Assembly: GCA_023548195.1 (NCBI GenBank) | Contig: JAJHZJ010000808.1 | Span: 4,817,182 to 4,881,181, forward strand | Source: Bettongia penicillata ogilbyi | Lineage: Eukaryota > Chordata > Mammalia > Diprotodontia > Potoroidae | Reading direction: 5' to 3' | DNA: 64,000 nucleotides | Shown here: positions 11,800 to 21,499 of the stretch, one piece after another | Position numbering within the stretch: position 1 is the first letter of the stretch | How the letters are laid out: the number at the start of each line of letters is the position of its first letter | The notes under the pieces: generated by a model | What the model saw: only the letters and a program-made list of their open reading frames with translations | What the model was told of the DNA's origin: nothing | Databases searched by the model: none | Program-made: the position numbers and the translations under genes

Positions 11800-12010
11800 A
11801 TTTCAGAGCTCAGAGACATGAGAAATCCCCATCTAGTCTAACTCCTTTCATTTTACAAATGGGGAAACTGAGGGCCTGTTTAGGATTTAGAGTGACAACA
11901 CAATGAAGAAAGAGTAGGACGCAGTAGACAGAGTGCGGAACATGGAGCCAGGAGGACCCCTGTGAGTTTGCATTCTGCCACTGACACTGATGAGAAGCTT
12001 ACAGTCAACT
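11800..12010. mobile_element. MIR remnant (minus) next to SINE head (plus)
   Basis: About 11800-11882 carries CCATCTAGTCTAACTCCTTTCATTTTACAAATGGGGAAACTGAGG, an antisense MIR segment. About 11918-12000 carries GTAGACAGAGTGCGGAACATGGAGCCAGGAGGACC and GCATTCTGCCACTGACACTGATGAG, a plus-strand tRNA-like head and body without a tail. Confidence 0.65.
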
Positions 12011-12569
12011 GAAGCCCTTGTTAGAACTCCTTTGCCAGAAATTCTGCCTAGCCCTTTCTACCCTGACTTATATATTTAATCATTTTTACCTTAAGTATAG
12101 GACACTGTTTAAATTTATAACAGATGTTTCATCCTAAAATAATAAAGATAAAAGTTTTCAAGTGGTCATATCTTCTGCAATTTTTAAAACTTTAATTAAA
12201 TTTAGTACATAGGAAAAAGGTATAGATAAACATGAAATATTGCATGAAGTCTATGGTTCAGACAACCAGTTGTTTTACCCAGTGTATGGTAAACCAGTAT
12301 TACCAATTTACATAATAACCGTAGAAAGAAGGTTTTCAAGCACCATAGCAGCGTAGAATTTTGGGTTGTAGCTAGTCAAATGTTTTCTAATGAAAAGGGA
12401 AAAATCAATGCATTGTGTTTATTTAGGCCATGATTTCTCAAATAATGCTCTACTTCAATAAGTTAAAATGCTATTTATGGCATAAACTCAACTAAATTAC
12501 TACAGATAAGTAACAAAAACTTTACCACACACATAAATGGACTATAAAGCTAAAAGGATGACGATTTCC
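12011..12569. other. Unrecognised AT-rich sequence
   Basis: Nothing recognised; A/T-rich, no frame worth reporting. Confidence 0.4.
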
Positions 12570-12910
12570 CAACATAATAACTGGCCTTTATGTAGCACTT
12601 TGAGTTTGCCAAGTGGTTTGCATACATTACCTCATCTGAGCTTTATACCCTCATGAGGTAAGGGAGATGCTACAATCTTTTATTATTTTCTCTTTACAAC
12701 TGCCATTCTCTAAATCCAACATTCCATATAAAAACTCCCTTTTATGGAAATCCCCAGCATTGATACAGATCAACCATTCTCCAGTACCTCAGAGTCTCAA
12801 GGAGCTGCCTGGGGCACTGAGAGGTTAAACTGCTCACCCATACAGTATATGTCAAAGGCAGGACTTTCTTCCCGATTTTAAGGTCAGTCCCTCTATCCAT
12901 GAAGTTGCTC
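12570..12910 (-). mobile_element. CORE-type SINE, interrupted
   Basis: The 3' part (TTTATGTAGCACTTTGAGTTTGCC, TACCCTCATGAGGTAAGGG) lies at 12585-12690. The 5' part (ACTGAGAGGTTAAACTGCTCACC, AAGGTCAGTCCCTCTATCCATG) lies at 12815-12905. The intervening sequence is not SINE-like, so this is either an insertion or two fragments. Confidence 0.6.
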
Positions 12911-13435
12911 TTCAAAGACCATTCTACTTTCAAAAGAGAACACTATGGAAAGGTCAGAACACATCTCTCGTCTTCGATTCATTTTGACTGAAATTTGCTT
13001 CACTAATAAAGCATATGCAGATGCCCCCCACTGGCTCTCTTTACAGACACCATTCCATAGATACAATTTCTTGGTCGTCAGTGAAGAAAGTCCATTTGCT
13101 CCTGGTAGAAATCCCTGAGGCTTATCATTCTAATAGCACAGAACAGGCAGTCCATTAATGATGTGGTCTGTTCAGTGTGACGATTGGGTCGTCAGTGCTC
13201 TAGGAATACAACAAAGAACCCAAACAAAACAAAACAAAAGGCCTTGTGCACTAAGCAACCCTGGACGGCCATTGGAGGTTTCTAATGATAAACACGTATC
13301 CAGTACTGCAGAGCCTACTGGTCACAACCCTTCTGATTCCCATGAACACTTAGGGAATGAAGAAGATAAGTTCTATTTGATTCCTTTTCTTCAGATAGTA
13401 AAATACCCTGGAAGTCGAGGCATTGCATGAGGTCT
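12911..13435. other. Unrecognised sequence
   Basis: No repeat family is recognised apart from an AAAAC-type A-rich patch near 13212-13240. A 90-codon frame here has no domain. Confidence 0.4.
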
Positions 13436-13565
13436 ATCTATGTATAGCACAGCAGACAGAGTACTGGACTGGGAGCCACAAAGATTTGGGTTCACATCTC
13501 ACATCTGACATTTATTAGCTGTGTGGCTCTAAGCAAGTCCCTTACCCTTTGGGTCATATGTGGGT
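13436..13565 (+). mobile_element. SINE head and body
   Basis: It has AGCACAGCAGACAGAGTACTGG, GGGAGCCACAAAGATTTGGG, GACATTTATTAGCTGTGTGGC and AAGCAAGTCCCTTACCC. It is truncated where the next, inverted SINE begins. Confidence 0.75.
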
Positions 13566-13569
13566 CACA

Positions 13570-13812
13570 ATGTCCATTAGTCAGGTGGTTGTTCAGTTGT
13601 GTCTGTTTGTCACTCCATGAACCATCACATAACACCATGGGGTTTTCTTCAGAAAGATACTGGAGAGGTTTACCATTTCCTTCTCCAGTGGATTAAGGCA
13701 AATTAAGTGACTTGCCCAGGGTCACACAGCTATTAAGTAACTGAGACATTTTAACTCAGGTCTTCCTGACTGCAGGTCCAGAGCTCTATCCACTGAACCA
13801 TCTAGCCACCTC
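13570..13812 (-). mobile_element. tRNA-headed SINE with long tail
   Basis: Inverted counterpart of the element at 2097. It begins with the tail (GTTGTTCAGTTGTGTCTGTTTG, CATGGGGTTTTCTTCAGAAAG, TTACCATTTCCTTCTCCAG), then AAGTGACTTGCCCAGGGTCACAC, CTCAGGTCTTCCTGACTGCAGG, and ends in the head (CTATCCACTGAACCATCTAG). Confidence 0.85.
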
Positions 13813-14139
13813 TATTAAGTTAGGACATCCCTTCATGGAAGTGACCAACACTGAGAAAAAACCAATAAACATATACCATGAAAGTGAAATAACGTTTATC
13901 CTCAATGGAGTTAACATTCCAAGAGGGGAGACGTACACAGAGTTACAGGCTACAAACAACCATTTCATGTCTTCATAGAAAATGATCCGTCTACTCCCAG
14001 CTCTCCCTAACTGAAAGTCACCGTGGTGTAAAAAAAGGAACAGGGATCCAATAATGCAATAAGCAGCCCATTTGTGTTAGGGCTCATCTATGATCTGCCA
14101 AATTCCAAAGAATGTACGCCATTGTTTCCATGTTGTCTC

Positions 14140-14455
14140 CCATGTTTTAATGTTTCATGTGACAATAGGAGCTTCTGTGTTTTTACCTTTCTTTGAATAC
14201 CCAGAACTTAGCACAGTGCCCAGCAAGACCTGAGTTCAAATCTGACCTCTGACACTTACTAGTTGGGTTACCACTTCACCACTGCTTCCCTCAACTGTAA
14301 AATGGGGATAATGACAGCATCTATCTCTCAAGGTTGTTATGAGGATAGAATGAGATAATATCTGTAAAAGCACATTGCCTGGTACGTAGGGGATCCCACA
14401 TAAATGCTTACTGCCTTCTCCACTCCCTAATAAATACTTGCTGAGTAACTGAATT
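14140..14455 (+). mobile_element. L2 3' end split by a SINE
   Basis: L2 marks at 14165-14225 (GAATACCCAGAACTTAGCACAGTGCCCAGC) stop at 14225. A plus-strand SINE follows (AGACCTGAGTTCAAATCTGACC through GAGATAATATCTGTAAAAGC). L2-like sequence returns at 14400 with AATGCTTACTGCC and AATAAATACTTGCTGAGTAACTG. The simplest reading is a SINE inserted in an older L2. Confidence 0.65.
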
Positions 14456-14470
14456 CACCTCAACCCCCAG

Positions 14471-14520
14471 TATGTGTGTGTGTGTATGTGTGTGTGTGTG
14501 TGTGTGTGTGAGTGTGTGTG
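14471..14520 (+). repeat. (TG)n microsatellite
   Basis: TG repeat with single TA and AG interruptions. Confidence 0.97.
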
Positions 14521-14862
14521 AAATTTTGAAGGCATTTCTTGGAAAAGGCTGAAGAGGAACACAGGCAGGTGCATTCAAATATGTGAAGGCAGATGATTTG
14601 AAGATCCAAGTCAGAGAGGAGTCAAAGCTAAAACAAACAGGGAGGACAAATCAGATGGCTGGTTACTTTTGAGAATCCTGGGCCAAAACACAAATTTCAG
14701 AAAAGGCCTTTGCTACCCTTTGTGAACGGTCAAATGAACAGCTCCTTGGCAGTGAGGGGAGCCCTTCCTTCACAAGCCTCTCTGTGATATATGGCAGCTT
14801 ACTCAGGGCTCCATTGGTCAGTAAGAGTCAAGCAGCTTTCCTACCTCTGCAGAGGGTTTTTA

Positions 14863-14877
14863 AAAAGGGGAGGGTGG
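14863..14877 (+). repeat. 5' target-site duplication of HAL1 copy 1
   Basis: AAAAGGGGAGGGTGG occurs here and again at 17766-17780, directly after the poly-A tract. The upstream GTTTTTA gives the T/A junction expected for L1-type endonuclease cleavage. Confidence 0.9.
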
Positions 14878-15630
14878 GAGGTAGGAGCCAAGATGGCGGA
14901 GTAGAAAGACTCACGTATGCTAGCTCTGAATCCACAGCCCAGAAATTTCCTGTAAGAAGAACTCCCCACAAATTCTGGATCACTGCAAGGTACACAGAAA
15001 TACGGTGGAAGAGATTTCCGTTCCAGAGAGCCCTGAAGAGCCATCCCCAGGATCCTTCGCACCTCGGACAGCAGAGCCCACCCCTAAGCTGCCCTGGCCG
15101 CATGGCCCCAGAAGAGCAGATCCGAGCAGGCTTCACGGACGGAACCTCCGGCGGCCACGAAGATCCCTACACCCACAGGAGCTACAGGTCAGTGAGAGAG
15201 AAGTCTGGGCTGGCCAAGAGGGGAACGGGGTGTCTCTGCGACTCGGGACCCCTCAGGAGGCAGCGGCAGGGCCAGCAGCAGAGGCAGCGGCAGCCCAGGA
15301 CTCCCAGAGCAGCAGGCAGGAGCTCAGGGCCATTACCGAAGGTCTCTGCATAAACCTCCTGAGGGAACTGAGCCTGGGAGGCGGCCCTGATCCCACCCGT
15401 CCCATTACTGAAGGTCTCTGCATACAGCCCCTGAGGGAACTGAGTCTGGGAGGCAGCCCTGCCCCCACCTGAGCACCAGAACTTAAACTCACATGGAATA
15501 GCAGCCGCTCCCACCGCGGAAAGCCCTGAGGCTGGGAAGCAACATTTGAATCTCAGACGCCAAGCACTAGCTGGGCAGATCTAGGCAGGGGTGCAGAGGA
15601 ATCTCAGAAGTCAAGTAACTGGATGGGAAA
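14878..15630 (+). promoter_or_regulatory. GC-rich 5' UTR and presumed internal promoter of HAL1 copy 1
   Basis: This is the most GC- and CpG-rich part of the window. It contains GATGGCGG, as in YY1-type sites near L1 starts, and several overlapping frames without ATG in both strands. L1-class elements carry an internal RNA polymerase II promoter here; promoter activity of this copy is inferred, not shown. Confidence 0.55.
15331..15474 (+). repeat. 72-bp tandem duplication in HAL1 5' UTR
   Basis: Two head-to-tail units start at 15331 (CATTACCGAAGGTCTCTGCA) and 15403 (CATTACTGAAGGTCTCTGCA). Each carries a CTGAGGGAACTGAG core and GGGAGGC. They differ by a modest number of substitutions. The period is a multiple of three. 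Confidence 0.9.
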
Positions 15631-16746
15631 ATGCCCAGAAAAAGGAAGCAAAATAAGATCAGAGAGAGCTACTTTCTTGGGGAAGAGATGTTCCTTCCTC
15701 CTTTCATTTCTGATGAGGAAGTACAATGCTTGCCATCAGGGAAAGACATGGAGGTCGGGGAATCTGTATCCCAGACATCGGAGGGGGATGTCCGGTGGGC
15801 TCAGGCCATGGAAGACCCCAAAAAGGATTCTGAAAATCAAGTTAGACAGGTGGAGGAAAAACTGGGAAGAGAAATGAGAGGGATGCAAGAAAAGCATGAA
15901 AAACAGGTCAATACCTTGGTAAAGGAGACCCAAAAAAATGCTGAAGAAAATAACACCTTGAAAAATAGGCTCATTCAATTGGCAAAAGAGCTTCAAAAAG
16001 CCAATGAGGAGAAGAATGCTTTCAAAAGTAGAATTAGCCAAATGGAAAACGAGGTTCAAAAGCTCACTGAAGAGAATAGTTCTCTCAAAATTAGAATGGA
16101 ACAGATGGAGTCTAATGACTTTCTGAGAAACCAAGAAATCACCAAACAAAACCAAAAGAATGAAAAAATGGAAGAGAATGTGAATTATCTCATGGGAAAA
16201 ACAACTGACCTGGAAAATAGATCCAGGAGAGACAATTTAAAAATTATGGGACTACCTGAAAGTCATGATCAAAAAAAGAGCCTAGACATCATCTTCCATG
16301 AAATTATCAAGGAAAACTGCCCTGACATTCTAGAACCAGAGGGCAAAATAAGTATTGAAGGAATCTATCGATCACCGCCTGAAAGAGATCCAAAAACAGA
16401 AACTCCTAGGAACATTGTGGCCAAATTCCAGAATTCCCAGGTCAAGGAGAAAATATTGCAAGCAGCTAGAAAGAAACAATTCCAGTATTGTGGAAGTACA
16501 ATCAGGATAACACAAGATCTAGCAGCTTCTACATTAAGGGATCGAAGGGCATGGAATAGGATATTCCAGAAGTCAAAGGAACTGGGACTCAAACCAAGAA
16601 TCACCTACCCAGCTAAACTGAGTATAATACTTCAGTGGAAAATATGGTCTTTCAATGAAACAGAGGACTTTCAAGCATTCTTGATGAAAAGACCAGAGCT
16701 GAAAAGAAAATTTGACTTTCAAACACAAGAAGGAGAAGAAGCATGA
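15631..16746 (+). CDS. L1-type ORF1 protein of HAL1 copy 1, intact
   Basis: This 371-residue protein starts at an ATG followed by a basic N terminus (PRKRKQNK). Residues about 60-195 are rich in E, K, Q and N with heptad-like spacing (NTLKNRLIQLAKELQKANEE), a coiled coil that in L1 ORF1p drives trimer formation. LENRSRRDNLKIMGLPES at about 194-211 opens the RRM domain. Residues about 255-345 form the C-terminal domain, with NIVAKFQNSQVKEKILQAAR, the RRAWN block, and the conserved YPAKLS near 326-331. In the family, ORF1p is an RNA-binding nucleic-acid chaperone that packages the element's RNA in a cytoplasmic particle. The frame is open throughout. A second frame carries the C-terminal residues seen in copy 2 and would stop at 16772-16774, so a small indel near 16735 probably shortened the end. 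Not a host gene. Confidence 0.93.
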   Translation: MPRKRKQNKIRESYFLGEEMFLPPFISDEEVQCLPSGKDMEVGESVSQTSEGDVRWAQAMEDPKKDSENQVRQVEEKLGREMRGMQEKHEKQVNTLVKETQKNAEENNTLKNRLIQLAKELQKANEEKNAFKSRISQMENEVQKLTEENSSLKIRMEQMESNDFLRNQEITKQNQKNEKMEENVNYLMGKTTDLENRSRRDNLKIMGLPESHDQKKSLDIIFHEIIKENCPDILEPEGKISIEGIYRSPPERDPKTETPRNIVAKFQNSQVKEKILQAARKKQFQYCGSTIRITQDLAASTLRDRRAWNRIFQKSKELGLKPRITYPAKLSIILQWKIWSFNETEDFQAFLMKRPELKRKFDFQTQEGEEA

Positions 16747-17750
16747 AAAAGTAAACAGCAAAGAGAAGTCATAAGGGACTTACCAAAGGTGAACTGTTTA
16801 CATTCCTACATGGAAAGACAATAGTTGTAACACTTAAAACGTTTCAGTATCTGGGTAGTTGGTGGGACCACACACAGACGTACACACGCACATATACATG
16901 CATGCATGCACACACATACACACATGCACGCACACACAGAGACAGAGAGCACAGAGTGAATTGAATAGGATGGGACCATATCTTAAAAGAAATTAAGGTA
17001 AATGGTGAGAGAGAAATGTAGTGAGAGGAGAGAGGGTGAAATGGAATGGGGTAAATTATATCTCATTCAAGAGGCAAGCAGGAGACTTTTTAGTGGATGG
17101 GAAAAGAGGAGAGCTGAGAAAAAAACATGAAGTTTACCCTCATCACATTCGACTAAAGGAAGGAATAAAATGCACACTCATTTTGGTATGAAAACCTATC
17201 TTACAGTACAGAAAAGTGGGAGAGAAGGAGATAAGCAGGGAGGGAGGGATAATGGAAGAAGGGAGCAATTTGAAGACAACACTCGGGGAGGGACAGGATC
17301 AAAAGACAGAATAGAAACAATGGGGGGCAGGATAGGATGGAGGGAAATAGAGTTAGTCTTACACAATACGACTATTATGGAAGTCATTTGCAAAACGACA
17401 CAGATAGGGCCTATATTGAATTGCCTGCCTTCCCAAAGGGAATGGGTGGGGAGGGAGGCATGGGGAGAATTTGGAACTCAAAGTTTTAGGAACAACTGTT
17501 TAGTATTGTTCTTGCTACTAGAAAATAAGAAATACAGATAATTTGGAATAGAAAGTCATCTGGCCCTACAGGACAAAAGAGAAGATGGGGACAAGAGAAG
17601 GGAGGGATGATAGAAGAGAGGGCAGATTGGTGATAGGGAAATTAGAATGCTTGGTGTATTGGGGTGGGGGGAGGGGATAAAAGGGGAGAAAATTTGGAAC
17701 CCAAAATTTTGTGAAAATGAATGTAAAAAGTTAAATAAATAAATTTATAT
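16747..17750 (+). other. 3' UTR of HAL1 copy 1
   Basis: GAACTGTTTACATTCCTACATGG soon after the stop is shared with copy 2. A CA/CATG-rich tract lies at 16866-16945. Purine-rich, G-run sequence follows (AGGGAGGGATAATGG). An L1-like terminal motif (GAATTTGGAACTCAAAG) occurs at about 17468 and again at 17680-17698 (AAATTTGGAACCCAAAA), so the terminal segment appears twice. Frames at 17170-17541 and opposite it are incidental. Confidence 0.75.
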
Positions 17751-17765
17751 TTAAAAAAAAAAAAG

Positions 17766-17780
17766 AAAAGGGGAGGGTGG
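17766..17780 (+). repeat. 3' target-site duplication of HAL1 copy 1
   Basis: Exact repeat of 14863-14877, directly after the A-rich tail. Confidence 0.9.
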
Positions 17781-18110
17781 AAGGGTTGAGGAGGACTAGA
17801 CTCCACAGCAGAGCAGTAACATCCCCTAACCACCAGTCAAAAGGATACTTAATGCAATAATTTAATTTAATACAGTTAATAATTTAATAATAGACAGTAT
17901 TTTTTCCTGAGGACAGTGAATTAAAGATATTTCATTTTTGTCATTGAATTTACAGCCTTATGAGAGTCTGCAATATCCTACTTCAGCTCCATGTAAAAGA
18001 AAGGCAAACACAAACTGAGAAAGGCAATTTAGCCACATCAGGAACAAACAATTAAAAAGCACTAATTAAGCATCGATGATACCAGACACCCAGTCAGTCA
18101 CATGCATATT
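17781..18110. other. Unrecognised AT-rich sequence
   Basis: An AATTTAATA-rich patch lies at 17855-17892; otherwise nothing is recognised. Confidence 0.4.
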
Positions 18111-18255
18111 CGCAACATCAGAAATCCAAAGCTGGAAACGTCCCTCGGCGGCAATCTAATCGAAACTTTGATTTTACAGATGAGGAAACTGAGGCCCAGA
18201 GAGATGAAGTGAATTACAGTCCCACAGGCAGGATATCCACTCCAAATGTTGAAGG
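18111..18255 (-). mobile_element. MIR-like SINE
   Basis: Inverted: GATTTTACAGATGAGGAAACTGAGGCCCAGAGAG, then AGTGAATTACAGTCCCACAGGCAGG. The CORE is well kept, the ends are lost. Confidence 0.7.
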
Positions 18256-21200
18256 CAATCTTGAGAGCTTGAAGGCAACGTATTTCCCACACACATGTTT
18301 TTTGGGGGGTAAGATGAGAGGACTTATGACTCTCAATTCATTCCTGGTTCAAACATGCATCACAAAGAGAATGGTAATTTAAGCAAGTTTTTCTTTGTTG
18401 GATTAAAAAAAAAAACTACAGTCATTATATTCCAAGATTCTCAACAACATTCCTGGAATTTTTTTTTAATTCCTTTGATAATAATTTGGGTTGTTGCCAT
18501 TTTGGTGGTTCTATATGACAATGTTATTAATTATGAAAGGGATATAGTACTTCGCGAAGATTTCCAAAGTGTTTGTCTTCAATAGCATCATTTTCCAGTA
18601 GAAAGACTATTGTCCCTAGATATGAAACGAATGGACAAATCCTAAGGAGTTTAATGAATCAGTATTGCTTGGAGCAAATTTGACTACCCATGAATCTCTT
18701 TCAGTGCTAATATATTCCAAAATGCCTGGCAATGTAAATCTAGCTTCATTTATACTTTCATTTGCATTCATTACACATGGATATATTTTTACCTTCAAAG
18801 ATATTTCAGAACTAAAAACACTTCCTTCTTTGTAATTATTACAAAATGCCTCAGGTAAGACATACACAAAAAAACAATGCATTATATATAAAAATGCAAC
18901 CCATAAAAACTGATTCTACCTTCCTTAAACAGTCAGTGCCCGGGCTCAACTTCTGTAGCACAGGCATATATGTTTTTAAAAATTATTTCAGTATACCATC
19001 ATTGAATTATCATAGTCTGCCTCACAAGCAGGGATACCCTTGTTATTAAAAGTATTCAAGAAAAGTCTAGGTGACAGACAGTCTGTTAGGGATCATGCAA
19101 AAGGAATTCCCACATTGAAAAGATGGTTGGATAAGGTGACCCATGAGGACTTTTCTGGACCTGAGAAGCTATGTCAAAATGAGGTCTACACTCTTAAAAC
19201 ACAAGGAAGCAATTACACAATTTAGCCAATCATCTAGTATATTTATGCTGGAAAGAACATAGATTTTCCCTAATTCTTTAGGAAATGTCAGAAATGATTT
19301 TTTTACATTTTGCCCGGCTTTTGGCAATACTTCAGTCATAAATTGTGTAAATTAAGACTTTCAAACTGCGTAAGTTATCTTATAATTTTTCTTTTATGTT
19401 CATTGCACCTTCTTATCAGAACATTCAGTTGGCAGAGCTGAACCTTCTGTCAGTAAAGCATTTTTTTTTTCAGGAGAGCAAAAAGCATTTATGCATTAAC
19501 TTTAAAGTGTACTTCAAATACCAGAAATCTGATGCGCAAACCATGAGTCTGATGGCTCATCAATTTCCCCCCCAGGATTAAACCATTTGATTAATCTGTG
19601 AACCAGCAGTTCACTATTTCCACATCCTCTTCTTGCTCCTTCTCAATAGAGCCAATTTCAACTGCTATATATTCATTACAAATTCAACCTGAAATGTGAG
19701 GTATCCTGAATTCTGAGACTGAGAAAAGCAGCTTAGTTTCTGTCCTATCCTGCACCACAGGATACTAGCTTGCCCGGGATGTATAATCCATCCATTTCAA
19801 ACCAGATAAAGGTTTGATCACAACCTGAAGAGCCCAATGTGTGAAACCAGCAGAAATGGCCTGCTGTAAAAAAGGTTATCCAATTTCTTGGAGGTTCTTT
19901 ATAGAACAGATCCTATCCTGGCTTTGAAAAATCACAGAATGGGCAAAAAATACCACCCTTGGAAGTCGACTGAACCACAGATGTCACAGACACTGTGTTC
20001 ACCCTAAACTTTGAAGAAAAAAATACAGCTTTTTTTTTTAAAGGGAAATTAGAAAATAACTTACTTTTCCCAGGTCTTTGGTACAAAGTACAGATGGTAA
20101 AGTTCCTTTTGTCCCTCCAAGACGTTGTCAATTAATAGCACTCACTCAAGTAGGTCAGACAGACCAAAAAAGAGTCTGGAAATAGAATAGGAACAAAAAT
20201 TAAAACCCCAATAGAAATACAAAAATCCACATCAGCCACCAGTTATTCATAATTTTCCAGGCCAACTGAAATAAAAGTACCTTTGAATTACTGAAATGAC
20301 GAGACACCTAAGTCAAAAACTAAGCCAATAACCCTCCACTCAAATCTGAACAGCAGTTTGCTCTGTGGTCTGAATAAGGCACCAAAGACCAGGGACAAGC
20401 TTCTTGGAAACTTTCCATGGTAAAAATGTACACTCAGGAGTCAAAAAAAAAAATTGAAATGAGATGGAGAGATCTAGGTTTCTAATTATACTGTAGCTTG
20501 GGGGTGAAGGGTTTCTGACATTGAATGTGCCAGTCCTAATCTAGCAAAGATGAGCTCATTGCACAAAGACAGATATAGCTGCAAAGGGAAATAAAGAATA
20601 AACATTTATTATAAAATCTGTAAGCATTTAGCAATTTTATTCCTCTGTTTTTTAAAAAAAATTAAATTTCTTTTAGAAATAATGAAGATAAACCCAAAAC
20701 ACAATACAGTGACAGTTTATTTATCCAAAAATCATTTAACAAGCAATCTTAACTATTCAGAGACCTGCCTCTGCATCAAAAGGTACAATAAAAGAAATCT
20801 GAGAAGTCAAAATACATGTAAAAATCCACATACAAATGTGTCTCTCGGAAACAAACTTGGGGCAGAATTACACTTATTTTTGGTATAACTCTAACAAGCA
20901 TGGATATCTATTTTCTTTGTCTACAAGAGACAAAAAAAAATTCAAATTACGAGGGAACATTCTACTTAAAACACACAGATCACTTACACAGAAGGAAACA
21001 AAACACCTATTAAATAACATGCAGAACTACAAGGGCATTTAGGAATTGACAAAAAGTTCTAAATGCTTTAATAGTCGCTGAGGGCAGGTGAATATAAGGT
21101 ACAGTGTAATTAGTGATGATCCTCAAGACAAATCTTCGTAGAGCTTTTCCATACCTGTTTTTTGCTATTTATTGTAGTTATTTACATCTCAGCTTTTTTC

Positions 21201-21420
21201 CCTTCTTTAAGAAAGGTAAAAAGTTGAATAGAATTAAAAGCAGGGTTGGGAGCACTTTGAGGAAATGTAAAGTAACCACTTCATTTTCTCATCAGCCTTA
21301 CCAAAGTGTTTTGCTTATAGCAGCCCATTAACAAACGAAAATGAACAGAAAGAAGAATAACTCTGAATCATCCAGACAGAGGTAAATTGTTGATAATTTG
21401 CATAAAATAATTAAGTATAT
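18256..21420. other. Long repeat-poor stretch
   Basis: About 3.2 kb with no recognised gene or interspersed repeat, only A/T runs (18406, 19449, 20031, 20931). An exact octamer motif ATTTGCAT sits at 18760-18767 in a repeat-free block (18590-18850). The scattered frames of 60-90 codons have no domain. This is a candidate for unique, possibly regulatory, sequence but is not shown to be functional. Confidence 0.4.
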
Positions 21421-21424
21421 GGGG

Positions 21425-21490
21425 CATTTTGGAGAGAGTACCTGGCATATAATGGACACAATCAATAAACGCTTACTGATTGATTATTTT
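21425..21490 (+). mobile_element. L2 3' terminus
   Basis: GAGAGTACCTGGCATATAATGGACACAATCAATAAACGCTTACTGATTGATT is a typical L2 end with its short terminal repeats. Confidence 0.75.
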
Positions 21491-21499
21491 AAATAAAGA

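Larger units (their letters stand above)
14878..17765 (+). mobile_element. HAL1-like (half-L1) retrotransposon, full-length copy 1
   Basis: The element begins with GGAGCCAAGATGGCGGAGTAG, typical of a marsupial L1-type 5' UTR. It continues with a GC-rich leader to about 15630, one intact ORF1, and a 3' UTR of about 1 kb containing CA-rich and purine-rich tracts. It ends in an A-rich tail (17751-17765). No ORF2 endonuclease or reverse transcriptase sequence lies between ORF1 and the tail. A perfect 15-bp direct repeat flanks it. Half-L1 elements are known in mammals and are thought to depend on L1 ORF2 protein in trans. The assignment to that class is by structure and by the shared junction with the copy at 39754. 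Confidence 0.85.

Noticed and set aside
15331..15474. Direct repeats considered as a CRISPR-like array
   Set aside because: There are only two units, adjacent without spacers, within a retrotransposon 5' UTR in a mammalian genome.
14784..15514. Several long overlapping frames on both strands in the GC-rich region
   Set aside because: They overlap each other in the HAL1 5' UTR. The 155-codon frame at 15005 starts with GTG. GC-rich sequence has few stop codons, and no domain is seen.
15736..16155. 139-codon minus-strand frame opposite ORF1
   Set aside because: It is an antisense shadow of the ORF1 coiled-coil region, where the K- and E-rich codons give few stops on the other strand.
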